Shown in pieces: positions 48,630-60,400 of a stretch of 64,000 bases of DNA (positions are counted from its first letter, which is position 1; each line of letters begins with the position of its first letter). The DNA is taken from NCBI GenBank assembly GCA_949317995.1, contig OX439044.1, forward strand, positions 20,546,641 to 20,610,640, read 5' to 3'. The DNA is from Acholoe squamosa. Taxonomy: Eukaryota; Annelida; Polychaeta; Phyllodocida; Polynoidae. Position numbers and translations under genes: made by a program. Below the pieces are notes generated by a model. It had not been told where the DNA came from and did not search any database. It saw only the letters and a program-made list of their open reading frames with translations.

Positions 48630-48932
48630 TAGGGAGTGATCATTTTTGTAACAACAGGGGGGGCTGTTGGGTTTCGACCCCCCCCCCTCTCGAGGGGGTA
48701 AAATCTTTTCAACCCCCCCTATCAGGGACAAAAATCACACGCGAACATCCCCTTTTAGCCTATAGTAACATGCGGGGTTTTCCACTAAAAATAGGCAAAA
48801 TTATTTTGACCCCCCCCATCAGAGGTATTGAAAAAATTCTGACCCCCCCGGTCAAGGGGTTGAAAAAATTTTGACCCCCCCTCAAACCCACTAGCCCCCC
48901 CCCCCCTGTTGTTAAAAAACGATCACTCCCTT
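48630..48932. mobile_element. MITE, GGGAGTGATC ends (Harbinger-like)
   Basis: Ends of about 30 bp: left GGGAGTGATCATTTTTGTAA then CAACAGGGGGG; right mirror CCCCCCTGTTGTTAAAAAAC then GATCACTCCC. It is flanked by TTA on both sides. The interior is a series of GACCCCCCC runs. A partial second copy lies at 55316-55408. Confidence 0.8.
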
Positions 48933-49684
48933 ATCTGTGTGGATATATGGTAGATGTAACACAGTACTTGAGAGTGTCCCCCCCATGCACCTTGTTCTGT
49001 TATATCTGTATGATACATTTATGTAATATTTAGAATAGAACAAAATTAGTTGTTGCATTGTCAGCAAAAACATTCTTATTCATATGACGGCCATTGCCTT
49101 GATAAAGCCAGTATAGTCTGGTTGCACCTCCTTGGGGGGCAGTATCCTAACAAATGTTTTTCCTACAGTATCAACTTCCAGGGTATCGATTTTCAAAATG
49201 TATAGGATAGATTATGGGGTTTCTTTAGGTCTATGAATTGTGAAAATTGACTGAATAGAAGCCCCAGTATGGCTTATAGGGTGGTGCGGAAATTCTTGCC
49301 TGTTTTTATAAATTTTCTAAGGGATACATGACTTTTTAGAACTATTGGCTTCCTAATGGGACGTAAACCTTATAAGGGTTCTATAGCACTATGAGCCATT
49401 ATCGCTTTGGCCAATTTTAACACAGAATGTCAAATTTGCCAAGCACTCATTCTGAGGCAGGAATATATTAGCAAATGTGTGCTAAAACAGGCCTGTATGG
49501 CTTTTTGTCACAGGAGAACAATGCATTCAGGCTGAGTAACCCAACAGTGCCAAATTCCAGCATCATGCAAATCATTTGTGACAAACACATGGCATGATGC
49601 ATGAATGCACTCAATTTGATGCAGCCTTACCTATTAGGGATGTCATCGATATCCACAATATTGAAGTATCGCCAATCATTGAAA

Positions 49685-50162
49685 TACCATAATCTCCTGC
49701 ATATGAGGTACACCTTGTGTATAAGACGCACCTAGAGTTGAAGAACAGTGACCCAAATAAATCATAACTTTGGCTAGGGCCCCCGCATCCCATTGGAACC
49801 CGCTGTCATTTTTTGAGTTAGGGGGAGTGTAATGTCATATCAAAGGTTACTCTGTACAACTGCGGGTGTTCCTACCTCACTATACCCTCAGTGAACGGGA
49901 CCTGACTGACCTGCTTTTACTGACGGGGGCTTAGTAGAACCGACGGAAGGTTTCCATTGGTCAAAGAAGGGGGGAGTGCCAGTCAGAAGATGCACGTCCG
50001 CGCAATGTGTATTATACTAACATCTGAAGGTGGGAGGGGGTAGGGGGTAGGCAGGGGACTCAATACACATCCCAGTTCAATCAGATTCTTATCAGGATGA
50101 AAGGGGGCAATAAACTAAAGCCTCGCGTATAAGACGCACCTTATACATGGGAGATAACGATA
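49685..50162. mobile_element. TA-flanked MITE, GTATAAGGCGC family, copy 3 (long)
   Basis: The left end is taccataatctcctgcatat and the right end is accttatacatgggagataa then cgata. At about 478 bp it is longer than the other copies, and a non-homologous middle part (about 49850-50090) may be an insertion. Confidence 0.6.
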
Positions 50163-50443
50163 GTGAATATTGTATTGACATCACCCTTATATCAATATAT
50201 AATGATGACGTATTTGAAAAAAAAAAAATTAATGTTTTTGGCTGAACCCCCTGACATCAATTTTACTCTGTTGGCACCCTTATAGGCAAATTTGGTATCA
50301 AATTAAAGCTTACAGTGTCACTAATGCAGTCAGAGAAAGGTTATATGCGTTCTACAAATTATACTTTGGCAGTAAATCCTCAAGCAATAAACATTTCCTC
50401 CTGGCAGGTTGCTGCCCTCACCCATAGGCCCCTACAGTAATTG

Positions 50444-50570
50444 CAGTAAAACCCTGCTCATAAGCTGACCCCTGTCATGAGCTGGGGGTGAGTTCAGGGA
50501 AATATTATAAGCCGATTTTGGGTCAATTTGAGCTTTTGGCAAACCCCAGTCATAAGCTGGCTGGTGAGTT
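50444..50570. mobile_element. MITE end fragment, CAGTAAAACCCTGCTCATAA
   Basis: The left-end-like sequence tgcagtaaaaccctgctcat then aagctg is followed by further ataagc words. It resembles pogo-like ends. No right end was found. Confidence 0.35.
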
Positions 50571-50739
50571 TGGGGTCTTTCCCAACTCCAGGACATGGCT
50601 TCCACAAATTCTGCATTTTGGCTGACGGTTTATATTGGCCAAAGTTTCTCCCAAATGGCGCATTGCTTTGGCCATGAATGCGCCATTGGCTCATTTAAAA
50701 AATTCCTATCAAAATCCCTGTTTTAGTTCTCACAAGTTC

Positions 50740-51245
50740 CACAAGGGTGACACCAAGACCTTACTTTTGATATGTTACACACCCCCTAAGTCATAATATG
50801 ATATAAGGGGATTTAGCAGGGTCTGGATGGTACTAACTACCGTAAAACCTCACCTATAAGTCAAAGTCGACCCCCCAACTTAGAGCCAGAAATTCGACTT
50901 ATATGAAAAAAAAAACAACAATAAGGAAAACCTCACCTGTAAGTCCACCCCCCCCAACTTGAGAGTTTTTGAGGTCCCAGACCCCCATTCTACAACCATT
51001 TTCTGACTTTTCCAATGATTTTTTTTTTTTCATTTATAGAAAAATGCTGAGTATGCTTGAAATATTAGATGATCAATTGAAACCATTTATAAGGCAATAA
51101 AAAATTTTTTAAATGCTAATAGCAAAAAAAGAAATCGCCTTATAGGTGAGGTTTAATGGTACACATAGCTTTTTTAATTTTCAAAATCCAATTTTTCCTT
51201 TCTTTTGACCATTTCTTAAACTCTAGGTGCGTCTTATACATGCAT
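50740..51245. mobile_element. GTATAAGGCGC-family MITE interrupted by another MITE
   Basis: Left and right parts match the interior and right end of the element at 12801-13098 (ccaagaccttacttttgata; cacatag; aactctaggtgcgtcttata). They are separated by the insertion at 50838-51161, which gives a relative age: the host element is older. Confidence 0.6.
50838..51161. mobile_element. TA-flanked MITE, TACCGTAAAACCTCACCTAT ends (nested)
   Basis: The left end is TACCGTAAAACCTCACCTAT then AAGTC; the right end is GCCTTATAGGTGAGGTTTAA then TGGTA. It is inserted at a TA inside the older MITE: the intact copy at 12.95 kb reads ctagctacacatag where here ctaac and cacatag flank the insertion. This gives direct evidence for TA target duplication. 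Confidence 0.75.
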
Positions 51246-51517
51246 TAATGCATTGTGCCCATTGGTCATCCACATTCAGAGGTTGGATACAGCCACCGTT
51301 ACAACAATAACAAGTTATCTCTGGCAGTAGTACGAAGTGCTCTCACATCATGCAGAGCTCTTGATGTGGGAAGATGGTTTTTTTTTGGAGGGGGGGGGCA
51401 TTAGTCTAGCTCTTCAGGATGTTTGTGTGATAACTGTTTCTATTGACTAAAGTGCTCTCTTGTATTTATTTCATTACTTTATTAATGACATGCATTTCTT
51501 TTCATATTCAATCTTAG

Positions 51518-51673
51518 TGAGCTGAATGGTTGGATTTAACGTGAAATTTACCTGGGAGGTGGGACATGATGGCAGAAGCAACTCTGCGTACAGATAAAAC
51601 CCCTACAAAGGGGAAGAAAAGACAATCATCGGGTGCAACTGGGTTTACTCCAAATTCCAAACAACCAAATCAT
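51518..51673 (+). CDS. SANT-DUF6589 gene, exon with start codon
   Basis: The acceptor is ttcaatcttag ending at 51517 and the donor is CAT|gtaagt at 51674. Coding starts at ATG 51566 (a second ATG follows at once at 51569) and gives 36 residues rich in Lys, Thr and Ser: MMAEATLRTDKTPTKGKKRQ, then SSGATGFTPNSKQPNH. The exon ends in phase 0. Bases 51518-51565 are 5' UTR with an in-frame stop (TGA at 51518), which supports this ATG as the first in-frame start. Confidence 0.75.
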
Positions 51674-54441
51674 GTAAGTGTACATCTATTTTTGCTTCAC
51701 TAACCAAGTGGAACACTTGCCCCCCACTTATATGAGCACAGAAACCTCAGGATCAATGTTGATATCTTATAGCTGAGTATTCGACTCAAGTACAAGATTA
51801 TATAATACTAACTTGCCCAAAATATGATTCTACATCCTTGTATATCTGGCATAAACCCATGGTGCATCTTATTTCTGGGGTGTACGTTATATGAAAGACC
51901 TGCCCTAAGGTATTACTGGACCTAATGATTATAGCATGCCAGGTACAGAAAACTGTCGTCAGACATGAGGTAGTTTCAGTGCTCAATCTGTGTAAGGCTT
52001 TTGGATTTAACTGTAAACATTTTTCTGAAAGATACAAGAGTCATTTGTTTTTGGTAGTCAACTCTCAGCCAACGACCACCTCTGTAATGTGACCACGTCA
52101 CCATTACTACCATTTTTGGAAAGACTGAAATCATTCTCTCTTCCATTCCATTGTATGGGAGTTCGATTACACACCAAAATCGGACAGTCCAATTACCATT
52201 GAGTCGACCTGTGCAATTGTGAATTACCTTATTTGATAATTTCTGTCTAGAAATTTAGCTAAATTAAAATTGTTTAATATTGCTGATATGAGTATATAGG
52301 CAAAGGTTCACAAGTGTGGGGAACTGGGAGTGGTTCTCTCACGCGCAGATTTGTTTCCGTATTGTGCGGATCGGCCCAGACTCGCTCGTGAAGAAACGGT
52401 CGGCAAAGACTAAACATTGTTCACCTTAACCATTTTATTTCTATTACCATACAGTAACCCATTAGTGCCAACATGATGATTTATTAGTTTTACCATACAA
52501 TAATCCTTAATAGGCAACATGATGTTTTTATTCTTTGGGCATAGACTATAGTGGTGCATTGACGCTAGGAACTCAACAAGACTGTATATTAATTTGTAGG
52601 GCCAGCCTGATACTCCTTTACCTTGCTATAGTCGTGCATTGACGCTAGGAACTCAACAAGACTGTATATCAATGTATAGTGTCTGACTGATACTCCATTA
52701 CCTTGCTATAATGGTGCATTGACGCTAGGAACTCAACAAGACTGTATATTAATTTGTAGGGCCAGACTAATACTCCATTACCTTGCTATAGTGGTGCATT
52801 GACGCTAGGAACTCAATAAGACTATATTAATTTGTAGGGCTCTACCTTGCTATAGTGTTGCATTGACGTTTGCAACTCAAAATTCCCTTCATGGCTGCAT
52901 TTTGGAAGCTAACTTTTTTAGGCTTGGGCATAGGTGAAAATAAACATCACCATGATGATCGCCAGCTCGAGCTACCCTTAATCTATAGGTCACACTATGA
53001 TAAACTCCCATTATTAAGGGAGATATGATTTTTTTTTAAAACTGCCAGTTCTTGGACATCTCTGCCAGTGCCAGGACTGGCATTGGCCCCCGCGTCCCAA
53101 AAAAAGCCTATGTTTCGATCCATTCCTTCCTTAGACCTGCCCTTTTTCGCCGGTGACACTTAAATAGATAGGTTTTGGCTGGAGGTAGGGCGCAGGTGGA
53201 CCGGCTCAAGCCGAAAAGGCAGCTAGTCAAAAAAATTATTTTGCTTATTCTTTTCCGAAACAAATTTTTTAGGGGGGCATGTCCTTTAGGGGGACGAAAC
53301 ACCCCAGATTGATACCAAACATTCCATATCCGCGCATATTATTTGCATAATTAGCATAATTATCCAGTATTTTGGTACTTTTCCATATATATAGATGTGT
53401 GTCATTGCTGAATGGATGTCTTTCCATTTCTCCATTCTCTGGTGTTTGATTGAAAATGTTGACGCCATTCTGTGTTTTAATTTGTGTTTTAATCTGTGTT
53501 TTTACGGTACATGTATTGAGTTTAAGGCCATAACAGGTTAGTATTAGTGCTATGGTATGATGGTAATGTAATGGTTCGTATTGACTTATATGTTGGGTGG
53601 CTCTTTGGCTCGCTTACCACTAGAAATACCAACACAACACGAGTAGTTCGGGTTGGACAAAGCCCCAGAAACCCCTACCTCTCGGGTAGGACTTTATTCC
53701 ACTCTAGTCTACAGGTTAGGCTGCGCGTCTGGACTGGACTAGATCCAGTCACCTTCTGCCGCTCGTCCGGCTCCTTAGTAGGAGCTGGACGCGAGGCATG
53801 GTGCCGCCCCCTCTTGTACCAACGGGGTATCACAAAGCGACACCTAGCTGGCATAGAAGGAACAGGCACCACACGAACACGTCTCTCGGATGAACGGCAC
53901 TAATATATATACGACGATACCGGCCCCTACAGTAATATCTCACTATTTGTCAGCAATTAATCAATATATATTAGAAATTACTCACTATTTGTCAGCAATT
54001 AGTCAATATATTTATCAGTAATTACTCACAATTTGTCAGCAAATTAATCAATATACATCAGTACTTAGTCACTCTATATCAGCAATTATCAATACATGTC
54101 ACTATTTACTCTAAATCTGTCAGCAATTAGTCAATATATAACAGAGAATCTGCCATTGATTCAATTGTGCATCCTGTCCTGACTGGTATTTGTCAAAATG
54201 TGTCAGTATCTATGGACTATTTGTCAGCAATTAGTTAATATATGTAATTAATTATTCACTATTTGTCAGCAATTAGTCAATACATGGTAGTAGTTACTTA
54301 CATTTTATCAGCATTTAGTCAATATATGTTAGTAATTGCTCACTATTTGTCAGCAATTAGTCTATATGTTAGTAATTGCTCACTATTTATCAGCAATTAG
54401 TCTATATGTTAGTAATTACTCACTATTTGTCAGCAATCATT

Positions 54442-54493
<52 letters not shown>

Positions 54494-57400
54494 TTACTCA
54501 CAATTTGTGAGCAATTAGTCAATATATATCAGTATTTACTCACACTTTGTCAGCAATTAGTCAATATACGTCACTACTTAGTCACTCTATATCAGCAATT
54601 ATCAATGCATGTCAGTATTTATTCAAAATCTGTCAGCAATTATTCAATATATAGCCAAGGAATAGCCATTGATTCAATTGTGAATCCTCCCTTTCTCACA
54701 ATTTGTCAGATATTAGTCAAAATATGTCAGTATCTATGGACTATTTGTCAGCAATTAGTTAATATATGTTAGTAATTGTTCACTACTTGTCAGCAATTTG
54801 TCAATATATGTCAGTAATTTCTCACTATTTGTCAGTAATTAATCAATATATGTCAGTATTTACCCACTATTTGTCAGCACTAGTAATTGTTCACTATTAG
54901 TCAGCAATTTGTCAATAAATGTCAGTATAATTTTACTCACAATTTGTCAGCAATCATTCAATATAATCTCTCGCGTATAAGGCGCATCCCGCGTATAAGG
55001 CGCACCTAGAGTTTTGGAAAATTCTCCAAAAAATGAAAAATTCATAACTTTGGTTCTACTGAATGAATTTTCAAAATTCAAAAACCTATGGGTAGCTTGG
55101 GCCACCTTGGGCCCTCCTGGGCCCCATTTTGTCCCATTTTGACCAAGGGGGCATGTAAGATATCAAAAGAAAGGTCTTGGTGTCCCCCTTGTGGATCCAA
55201 TGAGAACTAAAACCCCCCGTATAAGACGCGCCTTATACGCGGGAGATTACGGTATATTAGTAATTACTCACTTTTTGTCAGCAATTAGTCGATATATGTC
55301 AGTAAATGCTCACATTTTTTAGCCCCCCCTCGGGAGGGGTCTGAATTTTTGATGCCCCCCCTCAAACCCACCACCCCCCCTGTTGATAAATAATGACCAC
55401 TCCCTAAGCAGGGGAGAAGCCCTGTGTAAAGGCTGTGACTCCCCCTGATGTCACCCCGTCACTCTCTCATCTACACTTGGGGGCTTGAATTACTGTTAAT
55501 GAATACTAACATGTCTGTCTGTTAACAACTTTATAGAATGAAACGTGGTCAAGGTCAGAGGATGACGCCTTGCTGAACTTTGTACGGGAAAATGGAACAG
55601 AAAGATACGGAACCTGGGCAAAGTGTTCTCGGTACCTCAAAGGCCTTGGGTTCCATAGGAACAGTGAGCATACTTTGTGTTTAGTAATCACTTATACATT
55701 GACCTTTGAACATATGTAGTGATACCCTATTTTGTCAAGTTATACTCAATGATTTTATGCAAAATTATTATTTATTGTAACTGTCCACTTGAGTGGTTCG
55801 GTACTTTTAGGATGACTGGGATTTTACAGTGTAAGAAATTGCACTAGGTAGTAGTGGATACTGTAGGCTATAGTACTTTGTGTGTGTGTGTGTGGGGGGG
55901 TAGTCAGTCAGGGGATTATAGTGTACCCAGCACAAAACACTGAAGGCGTCACTCAGTATACCTTTAACAGGGCAAGGTGGTTTGTCTCACCTATGATGGT
56001 CAGGTACCTCTCACGGCACCCAGCTAGACCACAGTGCATCTCTGTCCCCATGTCTCATGTCACATCAAAGAAGTTTTCATGTCATATGTCAAATTTAAGA
56101 AAGCACTTAAGTCATGTCACTGTTTTTTTTTTGCCTTATGTGCTGCATGCACTTTGGTTGCCATGATGCACCAATTAATGTTAGATTAATTGTATCGTAA
56201 AAGATTTTATGAAATAATGAGCAAATTGTCATCGAGGACAGGTACCTAGCAGTCAGTGCTACGCCTGTGACATTTTAATGTTAAGACAGGTTGCCCTGAT
56301 GGGATATACACGGCTCCCATCATGATAGTACAGATTTTTTTTATCCACCCCACAACCGCAACATATGGGACTTCCGGTTGGCATTTTGCCTATTCTTTAT
56401 CATTGCAGGGTTAGTCAATATGCTATTAATAATTTTACAGCAAAATTTGTAAACATCCCTGTAGACAGAATTACGTGAAGCCCTGTAGATCCTCGGGAAC
56501 CAGCAGGATTGGTAGGTAGCACCGCCTAGGGTATAGATTGGACACTTTGGATGGGATTCCTGTATTGCAGGATGGATGTAAATGTGTTTTTAGTTATGTC
56601 ACAGAATTTATCTTCTCTTAAACTCTAAACTAACAGGAAATATTTTGTCATTTCCAGGGCCCTATATGTTCATACAGAAACCAAGATTTTTGGGGCGAAT
56701 ATTGGACCATTTCAGGGATTTTCGTGCTCTGTGACTTTCATCCCTGTTTTGAATATGTACAGTGAGGTTTGAACAACCCATATCACCAATACTCTAGTTT
56801 TGAATCCCCCCTCATGAGCCACTCCGCAGGGGCCTATAAAGGGGGGGTACTGAAGTTGGGTATTGCCTCAGGGCCTTTATACACACTAACTATGTACCTT
56901 TTTTTTTTTAGCAAAGGCTTGCAACAACCGGTATTCCGCTAAATTCAAAGGCAAAGTGACAGAAGAGAGGCTGTCCTCTTTGATAAAGACAAAAACTATT
57001 GAGACACAAACAGAGTTCTCCTTTCTGCCAAAGTATGTGTAATTTATTTCTATGTTCTCAAACACTATTTTGCCAGACTCATACAATTGCTCCCTTAATA
57101 GATCTACCGTAAAACCTCACCTATAAGTCGACCTCACATATACGTCAAACTTTAACTTTTTTTGTTGAAGGGAGAACAAGAACAGGCCAGTTAACGACGA
57201 TTCATGATTATCAGTCATATGTATCTCCTCAGTTTAATAATAAATAAACAATCAATCAATCAATAGAAAATGCTGATTATGCATGTAATTATAGATGATT
57301 ATGTAGAGGTATCATATTGTACCATATGGCGTGGCGGGTGAGTCCAATCCCTGGATGTTCCTAAGGTTCTGGATAGGTGGGAGCACCGATCCGGGCCTGT

Positions 57401-60400
57401 GGGCACATCTGGCGACAAACACCAAGGTCCATATATAAAGACCGGGGCTCAGCCGCTACGTCAGAGGCCCTTCAGGCCTCCGAGCTTATAGACATAGATA
57501 TTAATTCATATTAGCTGCCCCACCCCCACCTTCCGGGTAGCTGTTGAGTGTCCTTAAATAGATCCCTTCTAAATTTCTTTACCACCCAGCCCCAGACCCC
57601 CTTACCAAAAAGTTCTTGTCAGAGTTTACAGTGATTGTATCGCCTTCACCTATGTTTCATACTCTCTAATTTTCAGTGAAATTGTGCAGTTTGACAGTTA
57701 CTTACCTGATACCTCATCAACCTTCATTACCTGCTGTCTTAATGAAGCTTCATCAACTAAGGATTGCAGTGTCAGTGGTACATCTGGGATTCTACGAGGG
57801 TTGTTGGTATGTCCAAATGATTCAGTCTTTATGAATTCAAACAATTTAACACTCTCCCAGCAGATACTCTCCGGTACTTTTATCAGAATTATTTCACATA
57901 AGCTGTTCTCACATGGAGACAAATGCTGATAGACACACAATTATTTCACCAATGTACGGGATAATAGGTCCCTTTATATAGGTAATAACAAAAATGTTGA
58001 AGCTTTAATTTTTCCATGTAATATAACTGATTTAGAGTTAGGTACCGGACGTTACAAATTACAGATTTCCATTTTCAAAGACACATGATGAAAAATTCTC
58101 ATTCAGTAACATGTCCAAACCTCATGGAAATGATACCTATAATCATATACAATATAAAAAATAACTTTGGGATACTCCGGATGTTCTTTATTCAAAACAG
58201 GACACTTGTAAAAAATACAAAATACATTTTTCTGATAGCGCTAAGTGTCCTCTATCAAATGAGTCTATGTAAGACAAGATTGGTTCACAACTTCCTTCTC
58301 CAGAGCCATAAGAGTCCAAAATGACCCCAAAAACACAAAATCTACTGCTTTCTGGCGACCTGACCCATATAGGGTAAAGAGTTATAGGCACCACCATGGA
58401 TTGAGATGTTTTGATGGGTACCCAAAATGAGACAGAACAGGGGAAAATTTGTAAAAATAAACCATAAGAGCTGGAATGTCGAATCACCAGACCTGTCAAA
58501 TGGTCGACTTGTTGAATGGTCGATCTGGCCAACTGTACCACACCTGTACCTACAGCACTAGATCTAAACCTTCAAAAATCAAGCCCTAGGTGACACTTAT
58601 AATGTTCTCTTAAGTTCATGGTGCACCTTATGCACGCGAGGCACCTTATTCACGGGAGATCATGATACCATAATCTCATGATCCTTAAAAAATGGGTAAA
58701 AAAAAGAAGCTTACTGTTGAATAGTTTAAAAGTTTTGAATGTCTGAGTTCCTCGATGGCCCCCCGGAAGTAAAACTTAACGAACAAACCAACAAACAGTG
58801 GCTCTCCAGGCAAGTCTCTGTTCTCTTTGTCTCTCCTCATGCAAGCCTTAAAAACTGTTACCATTCTAAGCCCTGTATGATTTTCTAATTTCCAGATGGC
58901 TCCGAGAAAGGAAGGTGTTCATCCATTGAGTGAGGATAGTGGCTTAGATTGCACAGTGAATGACAACACTCCAACTTCTAGACAGTCAAGAATCTCACGA
59001 CAATTGTTCTCTGAACCTCTCCTCACTTCAACTCCTCACACATCCCCCTCACCTAGTTCCATGTCATCATCAGTGAGTCCTTTCACTGAACCCATACCAG
59101 TGACTGTAACGTCTTCTGACTGTTCAAAGGCTGTGTCAGCTGTTCCATCAACTGAGCATTTTGGTAAGCCTCTTTGCACATCAACCCCTCGAAGGTCACT
59201 GCCACCTACTCTATCTACAGAACAGGTTCCTGGCTGTTCAAACTCCTTGCCTACTGCTCAACTGACAGACCAGGTCCCTGGGAGTTCAACCCCCACACCT
59301 TCTACTCAACCGACAGACCAGGTCCCTGAGAGTTTAACCTCCACACCTTCTACTCAACCGACAGACCAGGTCCCTGGGAGTTCAACCTCCACACCTGCTA
59401 CTCAACTGACAGACCAGGTCCCCAGGAGATCATCCTCCACATCTTCTACTCAACCGAAAGACCAGGTCCCTGAGAGTTCAACCCCCACACCTTCTACTCA
59501 ACCGACAGACCAGGTCCCTGAGAGTTTAACCTCCACACCTTCTACTCAACCGACAGACCAGGTCCCTGGGAGTTCAACCTCCACACCTGCTACTCAACTG
59601 ACAGACCAGGTCCCCAGGAGATCATCCTCCACATCTTCTACTCAACCGAAAGACCAGGTCCCTGAGAGTTCAACCTCCACACCTGCTACTCAACCGACAG
59701 ACCAGGTCCCTCGGAGTTCAACCTCCATGCCTGCTGCTCCCATGACAGGCCAGGTCCCCACGATTTCCCCTACAGTCCCTGCTCCTAGTTCAATGTCAGC
59801 ATCAAACCCTTTGCAAGCTGCTCCACACATAGGCCAGGCTTCTAGCTCTGGGTGTTCAACGTTCAAATCAGCCTCTTTGACTGTTCCATTTCCTCACCAT
59901 CCTCAGGCAGGTGCTCCTTCACCAACCCTGCACACAGGCCATTCCATCTCCCCAGAAGCTGACTCGACTGACCATGATAAATATACAAAAGAGAAGGTAA
60001 TGAAGAAGAAAAAGAGTACAAGGAAGGTGAAGAAAGTCAGACCTAAGGTGATTGATTTGGCAGCACGTTTAACAAGCAAAACTTACCCTATAACCTTGAA
60101 GGAGAAGGCAAAATTGAAATTGCTTACAGCTGGTGACAATTCACCCGAATCAATAGCAGAAGCCATCATGTCCATTCCAACTTTGAGGCAGGCCATTATA
60201 ACCAACCTGAGTGAAGACATTGGTGAGCGGCCTAAAGGTATGAGGAACCGGAAGAAGGCACCTGTGTCTGTATTGATGCAAAAATCATTTACACACATGA
60301 GAAAGGCAGAGCTAGTGATATTTGCAGAAGAGTTTCGTGAGAAGTTTCCAGAACTTTTCTCACTTGTTCTCTCAGTGATGAGCTCAAAGAAGAAACCGGA

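Noticed and set aside
53547..53903. 118-codon plus-strand open frame
   Set aside because: It runs through the unidentified GC-rich insert, with an open opposite frame and no domain.
53930..55316. CRISPR-like array
   Set aside because: Units are head-to-tail satellite copies without unique spacers, in an animal genome.
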